In this document: piece by piece, positions 1 through 10,842 of the stretch
Numbering within the stretch: position 1 is the first letter of the stretch
How the letters are laid out: the number at the start of each line of letters is the position of its first letter
Assembly: GCA_001466705.2 (NCBI GenBank)
Contig: LATX02000197.1
Location: 62,001 to 126,000, forward strand
Origin: Moniliophthora roreri
Taxonomy: Eukaryota > Basidiomycota > Agaricomycetes > Agaricales > Marasmiaceae
Direction of reading: 5' to 3'
DNA length: 64,000 nucleotides
Program-made: the position numbers and the translations under genes
Notes under the pieces: generated by a model
Databases searched by the model: none
Seen by the model: the letters and a program-made list of their open reading frames with translations, nothing else
What the model was told of the DNA's origin: nothing

Positions 1-614
1 CCTTGTTAATTCTCCCGTAGTGGGGTGCTCGGTCACGGCTGGAATAAAAGATGGTCAGCAACCAGTAACCAGATGAAAGTGAGTGTGTCGCACAAAAAAT
101 GACCTGTGGTATGGGAAAATTGTTCATCAACGAGTCTATCAAAGCCGATTGTTTCGAGTCGTTCCAGACGACATCTGTGGTTATACAAAACGTGAAGAAA
201 TCTTCACTCTTAATAGGACGATCACGCACCTCTTTGATACTCAGGGTCCAGGTTGATTTTTCCTTTCTTCATCTGATCTGGAGGAAAGAGAGACTCGTCA
301 TTAAAATAGCCTAATAATGATTCGGTTGACGCACCATACAGCCATGATGGGGCGTACGCTCTTTGCACAGCTGGTTGAAGTGCTGGCCCTGGAGGAGGCG
401 TGGGTTCTGTCTTGAGTGCACGAATAGAGGATCGTGTAGATCGAGACTTGGTCGTTTTCAACGATATTGCTTGTTGACTTTGTGGTTTCTTGATCTTGAC
501 GGGAGCCGGCAGTGGCGGTAGCTCCTCCGCCCTCGGCTGGTCCTCCTCCTCCTCTTCGCTATCTTCAATCTCAGTAAGATCACTGTCCATATCATCCTCA
601 CATAGTGGCGGCAT
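1..614 (-). CDS. DUF262 (GmrSD N-terminal-like) domain protein, 3' part outside window
   Basis: Three exons are visible: 230-614, 94-174 and 38 to beyond the left edge; the C-terminus is missing. The start at 614 opens an acidic Ser/Glu-rich leader (DLTEIEDSEEEEEDQ) and a basic Pro-rich linker. The reading then enters the hallmark of the DUF262 family: LDPEYQRG, spliced to DVVWNDSKQSALIDSLMNNF and IPQVIF, then SVTEHPTTGELTR. In bacteria this domain is the ParB/Srx-like nucleotide-hydrolysing half of type IV restriction enzymes such as GmrSD; many mushroom genomes carry stand-alone or rearranged copies of unknown role. Splice donors are GTGCGT and GTGCGA. An upstream in-frame Met at 857 exists, but the leader there is not protein-like, so 614 is preferred. 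The substrate and partners cannot be inferred from this fragment. Confidence 0.82.
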
Positions 615-1447
615 AGTGGAGGCAAAGACAAGTTGCAGAGAAGATTGGGATTGGGTGGTCGTGATGGTCCAAAACCAAGGCGCCTTTTTTTCCCGGAAAT
701 ATATGAGGCATGTGACGGTTCCTGCCGCTTTGCATTTATGACTCGTTTCACCCGACTGGTCAAAGCTCCTAAAGACTCGAATCTTTTCAGACTTTTCTCT
801 TTCGAATTCCTTTATGGTAAACAAGTACACGATTTTGGTAGCTTGTAGCTGTGGCATGCACTAACTCCGTGATGCATCATTCGCTGCACTGCATTGGCAT
901 TCGGGTCCGGGTTGAAGTTTTCAATTCTGACTGAAGATATCGAGTTGCGGCACGGGAAAGACTGGATAAGAGACGCGGAGTCGCGGACACGAAACACTGT
1001 TAGCACTAACCATTTTGGTCTGACCAAGGAGAATCCCCGGATTGTAACCTTTGTTTCGTTTAAAACGTGGCGGAAGCATGCCCGAACATGCAGTCTTTCA
1101 TATGGTGCTAACTATTCCTGGAGATGATAAAGATAGATATGGATATATAGATTCACAGCTCCGTAAACACGTCTCACAAAGGAACAACTGGAGTGTCCTA
1201 GGAACAATAACTACCGTTGATAACAAGATCTGAGAGGACGGTCATCGGACGAAAACTAGTCCTACCACTGTTTCACACACAAGGAACTGCAGTACTCATA
1301 AGATCGTCCAGCCAGTAATACAATCGAAACCTGATCGTTGAAAAAGAATGTTTTATTCCTGCAGGTACAATCAAGTGCTGGATACGTTGGTGCCAATCCT
1401 TAATACCGTGCACATTGTCAGGTTTATGAGATACCTCCATGGCGCCC
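615..1447. other. intergenic, no gene seen
   Basis: Between the DUF262 gene start and the GatA stop. Only short overlapping frames occur on both strands; none has splice-consistent extensions or a recognisable motif. It should hold the DUF262 promoter and the GatA 3' UTR. Confidence 0.6.
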
Positions 1448-3312
1448 TCATGCGTTTGCCGCCATCTGGTATTCAAGGAGAATCGCCACATCCATGAGCA
1501 ATCTATCATATCCCCATTGTCCAACGATACTAACGCCTACAGGCCAGCCATCCGATTCCTTGTCTCCACCAGTCTCCTGAGGTACAGGTGTGCTTATAGC
1601 AGGTAATCCGGCCAAAGAGGCTGGCACTGTCATCACATCCTGCAAATACGAGTCCAATGGATTCGTAGAAGAGCCTTTACGTGGCAGCGGTGGTGCGATA
1701 CATATTGCTGAAGGGTGAATCAGAACATCTACCCCCTGCGGATCGATTTCTTGAGGCGTGTTTGTGCGTCGATTCCGCCAACGAAATACACGGTCAAAGT
1801 CGTTTCGGACTAGTTGTCGAACTTTTTGTGCTTGGAGGAAGTAGTTGTCGAATGCACTACATGGAGATTAAGGATATTACGTATATAAAGGCACAAAACA
1901 CGTACTCGGCTGTTAATGCGTAGATCCCCAAAAGAACTCGCTTCTTGACTTCCTCACCAAACCCTTCTGACCGAGTATGTGCGTAGAGTTTGGAAGTTTT
2001 GGTCAAATCGGAACCAGGCGTTGGTTCAACACGCATGCCATACTCGATACCATCATATCGAGCTAGGTTACTACTGGCCTCGGCACTTGCAAGGACATAG
2101 TACGCGCTAAGGGCGTAAGACGTGGATGGAAGTGAGACGGGAATGATCTGAGCGCCTAGAGTCTGGAGAGCTTTGATCGCCTTTCGGGTGGAGTTCAGGA
2201 TGGATGGGGAGACCTCTCGAGTAAAGTATTCCTATGGTTCCTTATTGAATCATCATCGAGATTTTATACAAGATGTGTCTTACTTGAGGGACACCGACTC
2301 TGAGGTCTTTCAGATTTGATCCGTTCTGCAACGGATCCTGTTCCAAATAATCAGCAGCAACGCGTTCCCGTAATGATACTGGCGCGGCGGTTGGATCATT
2401 GGGGTCGTATTTGTTGAGCACGTCTGCGCGTAACGGTCAATACGCGAGCTCAAGATCAAAGCCATTCTGACTCACCAAAAGCCATCCTCACATAGATTCC
2501 ACTCTTAGACAAAATACCTACACAATCCAAGCTGTCGGCATAGGAAACCACACCCCACCTGCTGATGAGACCGTAGGAAGGTTTGAGGCCCACGACACCG
2601 CAATAAGACGCAGGCAGTCGAATTGAGCCACCAGTGTCTGTAGCAATTGCACTGGAACAGCATCAGCTATGAGGGACGAACCTCGCGACATGAGACTCAC
2701 ATATTGCACATTTCAGCAGCAACGGCAGCAGCACTTCCTCCTGAGCTTCCTCCTGCAGATTTCTTTTCCCGTTTCTTCCAAGCAACGGACTTCTCGAGGT
2801 GCGGAGCCTGGAAGGGATTCACGACTGGACCGTGGATCGAATGTATGTTCAATGACCTGGTTCTATGGTCAGTACACAAGATATGAGCTTGGAAGCAGAC
2901 ATACCCCATCCCAAACTCATCACAATTGGTCTTGCCCACTATTTCTGCGCCAGCTTTTTTGAGAAGTCGTACCACGGTCGCGTCAAAGGGGGAAGTAAAA
3001 TCTTGAAGCCAACCATCAACTCGAATCTTCATTCGCAATAAATCCAAACATACTTTCAAGCATGGCCGATGAGCATGTCGTCGGCATATCCGACGTGCAA
3101 ATATTGTCCTTGATAGCGACAGTCGTCCATGCTAATGGTCCTTCCCGGAGCGACCCCGATTCCTCTTCTCCATCCTGTGGCGATGGCTCGTAAATATGAG
3201 AAAAGGCATTCACGCTTGCATTCTTCTCGTATAAGGCTGCTCGAGGACTGATTTTAGACGTAGAATGATACCGAACTTTAGTGAGAAGGCGATGGCGAGA
3301 TGCAACGCGCAT
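1448..3312 (-). CDS. HER2: glutamyl-tRNA(Gln) amidotransferase subunit A, mitochondrial
   Basis: Seven exons (3054-3312, 2905-3001, 2701-2856, 2476-2651, 2284-2423, 1906-2231, 1448-1856) join in phase to 520 aa. The product is the amidase subunit of GatCAB-type enzymes, which convert Glu-tRNA(Gln) to Gln-tRNA(Gln) in mitochondria. The Ser-cisSer-Lys amidase triad is visible: Lys in VAIKDNI (about residue 68), the [13 protein letters not shown] loop (about 153-165) and the nucleophile Ser in [12 protein letters not shown] (about 185). The C-terminal end carries [16 protein letters not shown] and [10 protein letters not shown], typical of GatA. The first Met chosen gives a basic leader ([17 protein letters not shown]) fitting a matrix-targeting peptide; the frame is open further upstream but there overlaps the divergent gene. 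A Lys-rich stretch just before the AGGSS loop looks longer than usual. Confidence 0.93.
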
Positions 3313-3352
3313 CAGAGTTTGCGCACGGACCTTTTTTCTGAAAATTTCCACC

Positions 3353-5030
3353 ATGGCGAAACCATCGACCTCGACCAAATCGGCAGCAATACCCAAGTCT
3401 ACGAAGAAGGCTCGTATTGAGGAACCGTCTAGACCTCTCGCAAGTCGTGTAAAGGGCTCACCTCGACCTCAAAAGCAAAAGAGTGGGAAATCGAAAAACG
3501 CCGAAAACGAGGCACCTGCATCTGCACCCTCTACCAAAAGCAAAGGAAAGCAAAAGGACGTTTCTGAACAGAATGGAACCCCACAGGCACCCAAAAAGTT
3601 TAAAATCATTGCGGGATCGTACGAAAAACTACTCTACGGTTTGGAAGGAACTACGAGTCTAGCCAAAGGCTCGAACGAGGTACAATTCGACCTCAAGCCG
3701 ATGTTCATTTTCCCTGCACACGTCTCGTGTATAAAGGCTGTAGCAGCGTCGCCTAGTGGTGGGAAATGGCTGGCCACGGGGAGTGCAGATGAAATCATAA
3801 AGGTGTGGGATTTGAGAAGAAGAAAAGAGATCGGAGGGCTGATGCACCATGAAGGTACGCTCCTACACATATTCACCTCCAAGTTCACGGGTACTAACGA
3901 CATGTTGAGGTTCTATAACGCATCTGAATTTTGCCTCACGGTCACACTTGATTTCCGCTTCTGAAGATGGCACATTATGTCTCTTCCATGCAAGAGACTG
4001 GTCTGTACTCCGAGCGCTAAAAGGCCATAAAGGCCGCGTTAATGCTGTTGCCGTCCACCCCTCAGGAAAAGTTGCACTAAGTGTCGGAAAAGACCGAACA
4101 TTGAGGATGTGGGATCTGATGCGAGGCAAAGGTTGCGCAAGTACGAAATTGGGCAAAGGTTTGTGCCCTTTTCCTCGTTTCTCTCCATGCTTGCTAATGG
4201 TCAATTTTTCGTCAGAGGGTGAAATTGTAAGATGGTCATCGGACGGCTCCCTCTTCATAGTAATGTCCGGGACAACGATCGACGTTTACAACACAGTAAG
4301 CTCACATCCTACTTACCATCCTCTCTTCATTAATGGTTCTTAGTCCATGACTCTTCTTCACACAATAAATCACCCGTCTCGATTGCATGACGCCAAATTC
4401 ACTCCTCGTGTCGACGGAAATGGCGAAGTGTTACTCGTTGGTGCAGAAGATAAGACGGTATCAATATATGACATCTCTTCTGACCAAGAACAACTACCAA
4501 AAATTATCGGTAAAATGGTGGGGCACAAGAATCGGTAGGTCTCATTTCCGCCTCTCGTCGTATAGTCCAACTGACCGCCTCCCAGGATAAAGGCAGTACA
4601 GACCCTTTCCATTTCGCTTCCAACAACCGAAGCAGAGTCGCGAGCCAAAGCGACAACGATCGTTTGTACAGCTTCGTCAGACGGAAGGATCCACGTCTAC
4701 GACCTGGCCGATCTTCCGGCTAACAGTTCAGAACTCGCAACTATACACCCAGTAGCGACGTATGATACAAAAGGAACGCGTCTAACGTGCGTTACAATCG
4801 CCGATGGAGACGACGTTGTAACAAACCCAGCAAATGGTAAAAGGAAACGTGAGGATAATGAGGAGGAGGGCGATGAAGGCAGTGAAGGAAATGAAGATGC
4901 TGATGGTTGGAATGATATAGGCGATGGAACTGACAGTGATGGTGCGTCGGGTGAGGAAGGTGACAAGAAAGAGAACGAAGGGGAGGAGGAGGAGGAGGAG
5001 GCTGAATTTGAAGAGGAAAATGACGAGTAG
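3353..5030 (+). CDS. MAK11: WD40 ribosome-assembly factor Mak11 / PAK1IP1
   Basis: Five exons (3353-3854, 3910-4158, 4216-4295, 4344-4534, 4586-5030) give 488 aa. A Lys/Ser/Pro-rich leader of about 85 residues precedes WD repeats with the signatures WLATGSADEIIKVWDL, LISASEDGTLCLF, KVALSVGKDRTLRMWDL and DGRIHVYDL. The segment STKLGKEGEIVRW, which spans an intron, is characteristic of the Mak11/PAK1IP1 family, which acts in 60S ribosome biogenesis in the nucleolus in yeast and as a PAK1 inhibitor in animals. The tail is a long Glu/Asp run. The start has a strong context (ccaccATGG). It lies head-to-head with GatA with only 40 bp between the two start codons. Confidence 0.92.
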
Positions 5031-5456
5031 TGTTTTCCGAGAGACGCTGTATATCAACCACTAAATTTCACTCCTCGGCGTTCGCGTCTGCGTTTTGGAA
5101 GGGAGATTTTCGTTCCTCTCTGAAATAGATTATATAGAAGCGTCGGAGACGCAGTGCGAACGGGACATCGGGTCAGACATGACAAGCACGGCTAGAGTTG
5201 TCTTGAGGACCGAAGGGGAGAAAATGACGAGAACGGTCGCTCCGGTGAGAACTCCCGCGATGCCTTGGATAGTAGTGCATTGGTACCAAGTGGTATTGAT
5301 TTGAGGTTCAATTTCTGCGGGATACCGACTGACCAGGAACAAGCGGATATGATTAAGAGCCAACACAACACATACAGGATGCTGGTGCCCACTTCTAGTA
5401 TACATTCCCCGGAAACCATTGAGGATCATCTAGTTTGAACATATCCCGGAGAGTAG

Positions 5457-6230
5457 CTTATTCCAGGTGACTGCTGGAAAGGCGAGGACGCTGGGATTTG
5501 GCGAGCTCGAATAAAGCATCTTGTCCGTAACGCCAGCCACACCAAAGCCATGGTGGACGGATATTATCAAAATAATGGTCGAGAAAACGATCAGGAATGT
5601 CGTCAAGGGCAGGAGGAATCGAGCGGCAAATAACTTTGAAATCCAAAAAATCAGTAACACTCGAGCGCGTCTCTAGACATCAGAGAAGGTTGAAGTCGCA
5701 CGTCTCGTTCATATTTCTTTTCTGTCCGTGATTGGGTGGTGCAGAAAGCAGGTCCTCGAGTTCGTAACCTTGGGGTGTGATGGTGTTCATGATGGTGCCG
5801 AGCAAGTCTTGTACTAGATGAAGTGCCCAGAGGGCCGGTCATACCGCAAGATACTCTTCCTCATCTGGCAATACAAAAGAATTTTCCTGTCGAGGCAAAT
5901 CCTTGCCAACGCTCTCATCGAATGTTCTCACACTCCCTATCTTAATAGTTGAGGGCTGTTAATATCCAATCTCAATAAACGCGCCTCGTCTGGCGAGCGC
6001 GTCGGAGTGCATCTACCCAATCTCCTTACCTTCAATGGGGCCCCGGGCTCTTCGGGACGAATTCAAGAAACAGGGTATGCGAACTGCCTTTGTTTATAAA
6101 TTGTTACTCTTCACCAGGGTCCTGGAGATTTTCGAGACTGCTAATGAGAGTACAGAGGTGCTGCATCTGTTGACGGAATTTCCTCGTTCTGCTTCAGATT
6201 CTCCTATCTATCAGCAGTGCTGAGGGACTC
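5457..6230 (-). other. coding-like minus-strand exon fragments, unrecognised
   Basis: Several frames read like real protein but I could not link them into one gene. About 6213-6035 reads SEAERGNSVNRCSTSVLSL, then IPCFLNSSRRARGPIE up to a GTAAGG donor. An acceptor near 5950 opens PSTIKIGSVRTFDESVGKD and ends in DEEEYLAV just before a TGA at about 5841. A further frame, ending near 5460, reads ALDDIPDRFLDHYFDNIRPP and ALFELAKSQRPRLSS. Phase breaks between blocks suggest either one gene with badly placed introns or decayed remnants. No family was recognised. Confidence 0.3.
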
Positions 6231-6347
6231 AGATCGAGCGGTGTAGATTGTGTGCCTGAATTCGCCCAAGCAGCACAAAAATATCGCAATCGAAAGGCCA
6301 TTTGTGAGTGCAGGGCTGCCTTCAGGTGAGCTGGCAATCACATCACC

Positions 6348-7040
6348 CTAAGCGTTGTTGCGGTCCTATCCAATCAGTATCACGACGGAGAGGACGCAGG
6401 CGACACTGACCTCTTTGCTCGTGAACCGTGCGTCTATCAACGTCGGAGCCTCTCCACCAACTTTAATCATGTCCCGAGAAGAGCCACATTTTTGCAAGTA
6501 CTCATCGGCGAACCTTACTTCGAGCGTCTCCGACTTCATGTAGACCTGATATCGCACCGAGTGGTTGGTATCCATGTCTAAGTGCACGGAAGTCTTGAAA
6601 CATGCGTTAGCTTTGTTTGCAATCCTCGACAGTGACAGCGACTTGGTCGAGGGAAGAGATTTCTGTGGATTACCGAGTTTAAGATAGTCGTTGATGATTA
6701 TCCGAAATGGAAGGACTTTATGTAGGGTATTGTATTGCGCCTATGCAGAGATCTGTGCATGAGTACCGACTGTTCGACTATGTAACCTCGTATCAACCCT
6801 TCACGGCGCTCTAAGGTGGTATAGAAGATTTCCACGCCAAGTGATATGGCAATGGCGAGTGGAGGCGAGAAACGTTGCGGTGGCCGATCTTAGTTTCTTC
6901 ATTGCAGGAGGAGGGTTACGGCCATTGCGGTGGATGCTAATGCTACGTATGGTGACAGTCGTTCTCCTGCAGAGCGTAGGCCTTTCAGTGTCGAGGTCAA
7001 CTCGAGTTCGTAATTGAAACGTACCAACTCTCGCGGCCAT
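6348..7040 (-). CDS. unrecognised protein, possibly mitochondrial; model incomplete
   Basis: The best supported part is an exon from about 6748 down to 6411 with a continuous protein-like frame (TLHKVLPFRIIINDYLKLGN, then SLSLSRIANKANACFKTSVH and ETLEVRFADEYLQKCGSSRD). A GTCAGT donor and an acceptor at 6366 lead to an 18-base last exon encoding DRNNA and a TAG at 6348. This main exon has no Met. A likely start is the ATG at 7040, from which a small intron would give MAARVGLRSAGERLSPY, but the link between the two parts could not be phased. I do not recognise the family. Confidence 0.38.
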
Positions 7041-7556
7041 GAAGAATAAACCTAGAAACCTGGGGCTCGTGTTGGCTAATATTCGCCATGGAGAAGATCA
7101 TATCACGCACCCTTCCTTGTTTCTATCCACCAGCCGAGGTGCAAGGGCCCGCACATAGGTACACGTGCATATCGACAGTAGTATGACGAGCAGCAAAGAC
7201 TGGAAATTGAATAATGCACTCTATCCGAGTAATGTTTAGTGAACCTGATGATGAAAATTCAGACACCACATACCATGGTCAAAGGTGATTTTCTGTGCTC
7301 CGTGGACCGGGTGATGGAGGGAAGGAGTGTTCAATGACACGCGTTCGACACAGCACTGTCCCAGCGGGGTTTGACTCTCGCCATCATCACAGAACGATCC
7401 AATAGGTCACCTCAAATCCCTGACCACACATTCTTGAATCGAACTCACGCCTGCGACGAAGTTATCTACTCAGAATAGAATATACTCATTTCATCGGTCA
7501 GTTATCCACGCGGTTTGCTATTGCGTCGTTCACTGAATTCGAACGTGCAGGCCAGC
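7041..7556. other. intergenic, upstream region of RTT106
   Basis: No frame of note. It separates the unrecognised minus-strand gene from Rtt106 and probably holds both promoters. Confidence 0.5.
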
Positions 7557-9086
7557 ATGGACAGCCTGTCTTTTTTGCGGGCAGTTTCAGCAAATCTACC
7601 AGAAGACCTCTCTCAGCAGTTTCAGGATTTGCGAAATGGAAATGACGAATTGTTTCTTGAAAACTTTATTCGGTTCATTACTGGAGGCAGCTGCATTGAA
7701 GCCGCTCTAGACAAGGAACGGCAGGAGCAGTGGATATCGAAGCAAATGGTAGTCAGGAACAGGCTCAGTGAGCTCGTCACGCCGGCGAACAACAAACGAC
7801 AAAGAGATGGTGCAGACGGAGCTGATAGTAATAAACGGCAAAAGATGGTAGATGAACTTGAATCCTCATCCGACGACCCGCCGATATTCACCCTGAAATC
7901 GATCTCTACCACCTCCCCCATCCGCAAAAAGGTTGACATTACGATCCACAAAAACTCCATCAGATTTCATAATCCTGCAACAAAAGCTATCGAACACGCC
8001 TCACCTCTGTCATCTCTTTCCCGTGGCTTTTTAGTGCCTACTCGCGGCAAAACAAAACCTCACTGGACCGTGATCCTTATTTCGAGTGATATACCAGAGA
8101 AGGGAAAGGGTACAGCCGGTGTGGCAGGAAACTTCCAGGTCATATTTGGAATGGATGCAGTATCTACGTCTGCTACATCTGTTGTTCATCATACAGCGAC
8201 ATCGGATGAGGAGATCCAGATCAAAAAAGGCGACGAAACACTTCCTCACATTCGATCATTTCTCTCGCACCTTGCTTTCCCCGTCTTGCAACCTTCAATC
8301 AACGTCTTCAAAAGTGCCCTTCCTAGCAACACCGAAGGTGGTGCACCCGGTGTGGAGGCATACCGTGGAGCTAAACCGGGAAGTCTCTGGTTCATGAAGG
8401 AAGGCATATTATGGGGCGACGCTAAACCATGCGAATTTTGGCCTGTGGGCGATCTTATCAACAAAAATGAGGGCCTGAGAATGATCAGTGCCACTGGACG
8501 AACGTGCACGCTGGTCTTGACGCGGAAAACGAGTGGGGAGTATATGCAGGACGAGGAGGATGTAGGAGAGGAGGCTCAGTTTGGGCTTATTGATGCTAAG
8601 GAGCAGGACGGGATCAACAAGTGGGTGAAGCAGTACCGTCATCTATTTGGCAAAAGTGCTGGGGAGGAAGCTGCACCTCAGCCTAGTAGTGCTGCTGAAA
8701 TGTCCTCAATAAAAGCGAAGGTGGATAATAACAAACCTGCGACTCTCGCACAGGCTCAGCTTGATTCGGACGACGAGGAAGATGAAGATTTTGAGGTAGT
8801 CTCTGAGGATGATGCAACAGCGAGCTCTTCCGACGAGGACAGTGAAGGAGGAGGCGATGAAGACGCGGAAGGTGATGGCGAGGATGATGTAGACGAAGAC
8901 GGTGAGGCAGATGAAGATGACGGAGAGGAGCTGGATCCCAAACATCACCCGCTACTCCAACCCGGAGCAATGCCCAAGATGTCGAGGGCCGCTATGGACA
9001 TGGTGGTGGACATGGTCGAAGGTGACTTGGCTCGTGCAGCTACGGGGGGTGAGAGCGACGCGGAGGAAGATGAATTAGAAGACTGA
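7557..9086 (+). CDS. RTT106: histone chaperone Rtt106
   Basis: Intronless gene of 509 aa. Rtt106 binds new H3-H4 and deposits it during replication-coupled and heterochromatic nucleosome assembly. The tandem PH-like (Rttp106) region lies at about 110-385, with family segments SIRFHNPATKAIEH, RGKTKPHWTVILIS, GVEAYRGAKPGSLWFMKEGI, FWPVGDLI and RMISATGRTCTLVLTRK. The N-terminal helical part (residues 1-80) and the long Asp/Glu tail (about 410-480) fit the family, which ends in an acidic histone-binding region. The first ATG of the frame is MDSLSFLRA; reading upstream would need a non-ATG start. It is the only long intronless housekeeping gene here besides the BTB gene. Confidence 0.9.
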   Translation: MDSLSFLRAVSANLPEDLSQQFQDLRNGNDELFLENFIRFITGGSCIEAALDKERQEQWISKQMVVRNRLSELVTPANNKRQRDGADGADSNKRQKMVDELESSSDDPPIFTLKSISTTSPIRKKVDITIHKNSIRFHNPATKAIEHASPLSSLSRGFLVPTRGKTKPHWTVILISSDIPEKGKGTAGVAGNFQVIFGMDAVSTSATSVVHHTATSDEEIQIKKGDETLPHIRSFLSHLAFPVLQPSINVFKSALPSNTEGGAPGVEAYRGAKPGSLWFMKEGILWGDAKPCEFWPVGDLINKNEGLRMISATGRTCTLVLTRKTSGEYMQDEEDVGEEAQFGLIDAKEQDGINKWVKQYRHLFGKSAGEEAAPQPSSAAEMSSIKAKVDNNKPATLAQAQLDSDDEEDEDFEVVSEDDATASSSDEDSEGGGDEDAEGDGEDDVDEDGEADEDDGEELDPKHHPLLQPGAMPKMSRAAMDMVVDMVEGDLARAATGGESDAEEDELED

Positions 9087-10280
9087 CAACTTAGAAGTCG
9101 GGTCTACTTGTGGGGTGCGTATCGGTACATTTGTTACCTTGTGTGTTCTCATTCCTCTCGCGCAGATGGTTTCTTGCACTGCTGCTTACGCATATTATTG
9201 AACAAGATTGTACGAACCCTGTAGCAGTATTTGGATGATTCACTAGTTCCGGTTGCGCATGCCAACGGCGACCTTCTGACAACTGCCCGTTCCTAACAAG
9301 TCGCCGGATTTACAGCTTCGAAACAAGGTCCTCAAGTCGATGCCAGTGACATCTTACAGTTGTGTGATCCTTATGTCACCGTTAAAGCACTTCCGGATCT
9401 CGATGACAACCTAATGTAAAAGCACGTTCCTGCATAGGGGGTTCTTGCATAGGGGGTTCCTCGGGAACTCGGTGACAGTCGAACTTTGGTCGAACTACGC
9501 CATGAATACCACGTTTGATAGTTCCTAGTGCGTCTGTGATAACTTGCTGTCCGGACTCAAGTCTACTGCCCTAGATTAATTCTGTCAAGCGACTGTTCTT
9601 AGCTGCCGCATTCAACGTCTTTTTGGACTCGAAAGTGGGCTCAATTGCTTCATGGTGCCCCTTCAGTGGCTTGCTGACGATTATATTATTGCAACCCCCC
9701 GAATATCGACGTGTTCCAGCTCAACTTCCAATTCTACGAGCAGCCACGGTATGTATTCACTTCCAGTTACACCAAGTCGCGTCCGCTCATGAGTAGTCAC
9801 GGCCCACCCTTAACCCAGCTTGATGCAAGGTCCTCCTCAGTTCCTAAGCTTCAAGAGTTATTTTCAGTCTCCGCTCATGAACCCTCACGAGTTCTTTCGA
9901 ACTTCAGGGCGACACAATTGCTGCAAGACGATTTTCTGCAACTTGCATAAGACAATCTATTTAGTAGTTCCAGCCCAACATCTAACTTATTCGGCGGCAT
10001 CGTGTTAAGTGGAGCCGTCATGGTATACTTCTGCCAGTGCACTCTCGCTTGTTCATAGTCACGGCCCGCGTTTTTGACAGACAGCTCGAATCAAGCCCTC
10101 TTTCTCTTTAGTTCCTGAGTTCTAACCAGTGAATGCGCTAGTAGTCTCCTTGGATCCCCGCCGTTTGAATGTCTTCAAGGTACTGCAAAGGGTCTACCAC
10201 CCAACCCCCCGCTTCACCCCTCTCGACCCATGGCCCCGCACGCACTCTTCAGCGTTACTCACCAGATGCCCCGACCAGAA
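9087..10280. other. long non-coding stretch with short repeats
   Basis: No supportable gene. Near 9430-9465 a 15-base unit (ttgcatagggggttc) occurs twice in tandem, and the string tagtcacggccc recurs near 9796 and 10058, which hints at decayed repetitive DNA. The right end merges into the promoter of the MACPF-like remnant. Confidence 0.5.
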
Positions 10281-10284
10281 ACGA

Positions 10285-10291
10285 TATAAAA
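10285..10291 (+). promoter_or_regulatory. TATA box of the MACPF-like remnant
   Basis: A TATAAAA heptamer lies 81 bp upstream of the ATG at 10372 and is followed by a pyrimidine-rich leader (cttcttcaaactccactg), the usual layout of strongly expressed basidiomycete genes. Confidence 0.6.
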
Positions 10292-10371
10292 GGGCCGGCT
10301 AAACTCCGTTTTCCAACAGATCCCAGTATCTTTCATCTGTTCTTCTTCAAACTCCACTGTAATCATCGAAA

Positions 10372-10825
10372 ATGTCCGTCTACATGCAGGCATACATGAA
10401 ACTCCCTTGGACCGGTACCGACATTACCTCTGGTAGCGGTTTCGATGTTATAGTGAGTTTCCTTGCGGACTGGACTTACTCAAAGACATCCACTCATGGT
10501 CTTATAGAGCCGCCAGTTCAAGTCATCTACATTGGAGCTATTCCAGCCAGTCAAGGTCAACATTTCCCCCAAGATCTCTGTCTCCTCACACGGTCTCGAG
10601 ACTGCAGAGGATGTGGCGCACAAGATCAAGGACGAAGACAATGCGACTGTTCCTGTCAAAGGCGCAAAGATCGAGGCGTCTGAAAGCTTCCTTCGTGAAG
10701 TCGAGGTATCTAAACACTCGATGTACAACGTCTTCCGTGCGAACCCTTCCGAAATACAGAGATCTCCAAGCCGATGTGACACGCAAAGTTTCGATACCGA
10801 ATTGCCTCGACGTTATATATAGGGG
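10372..10825 (+). pseudogene. truncated N-terminal remnant, MACPF (pore-former)-like
   Basis: The ATG at 10372 starts MSVYMQAYMKLPWTGTDITS; a GTGAGT donor after 10455 and an acceptor at about 10509 give a clean splice. The second exon reads VPVKGAKIEASESFLREVEV and SKHSMYNVFRANP. The pattern Ala-Ser-x-Ser-aromatic...Lys-x-Ser-Met-Tyr resembles the N-terminal part of fungal MACPF proteins (the pleurotolysin B group), but only this portion is present, so the family call is tentative. After NVFRANP the conserved reading moves to another frame (LQADVTRKV), and the sequence then runs into the 3' end of the opposing amidohydrolase gene, so at least the C-terminal two thirds are absent. No signal peptide is seen. 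The product is not expected to be functional. Confidence 0.45.
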
Positions 10826-10842
10826 ATGTACATGCTCAGTCG

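Noticed and set aside
4697..5061. Minus-strand frames with apolar runs opposite the MAK11 C-terminus
   Set aside because: Mirror image of the Glu/Asp-rich tail; not a membrane protein.
8683..8970. Minus-strand frames opposite the acidic tail of Rtt106
   Set aside because: They are Ser/His/Leu-rich shadows of the GAN-repeat acidic coding sequence, with no independent start, splice sites or motif.
9430..9465. Two tandem 15-base units considered as the start of a repeat array
   Set aside because: Only two copies and no spacer structure; not a CRISPR and not a satellite.
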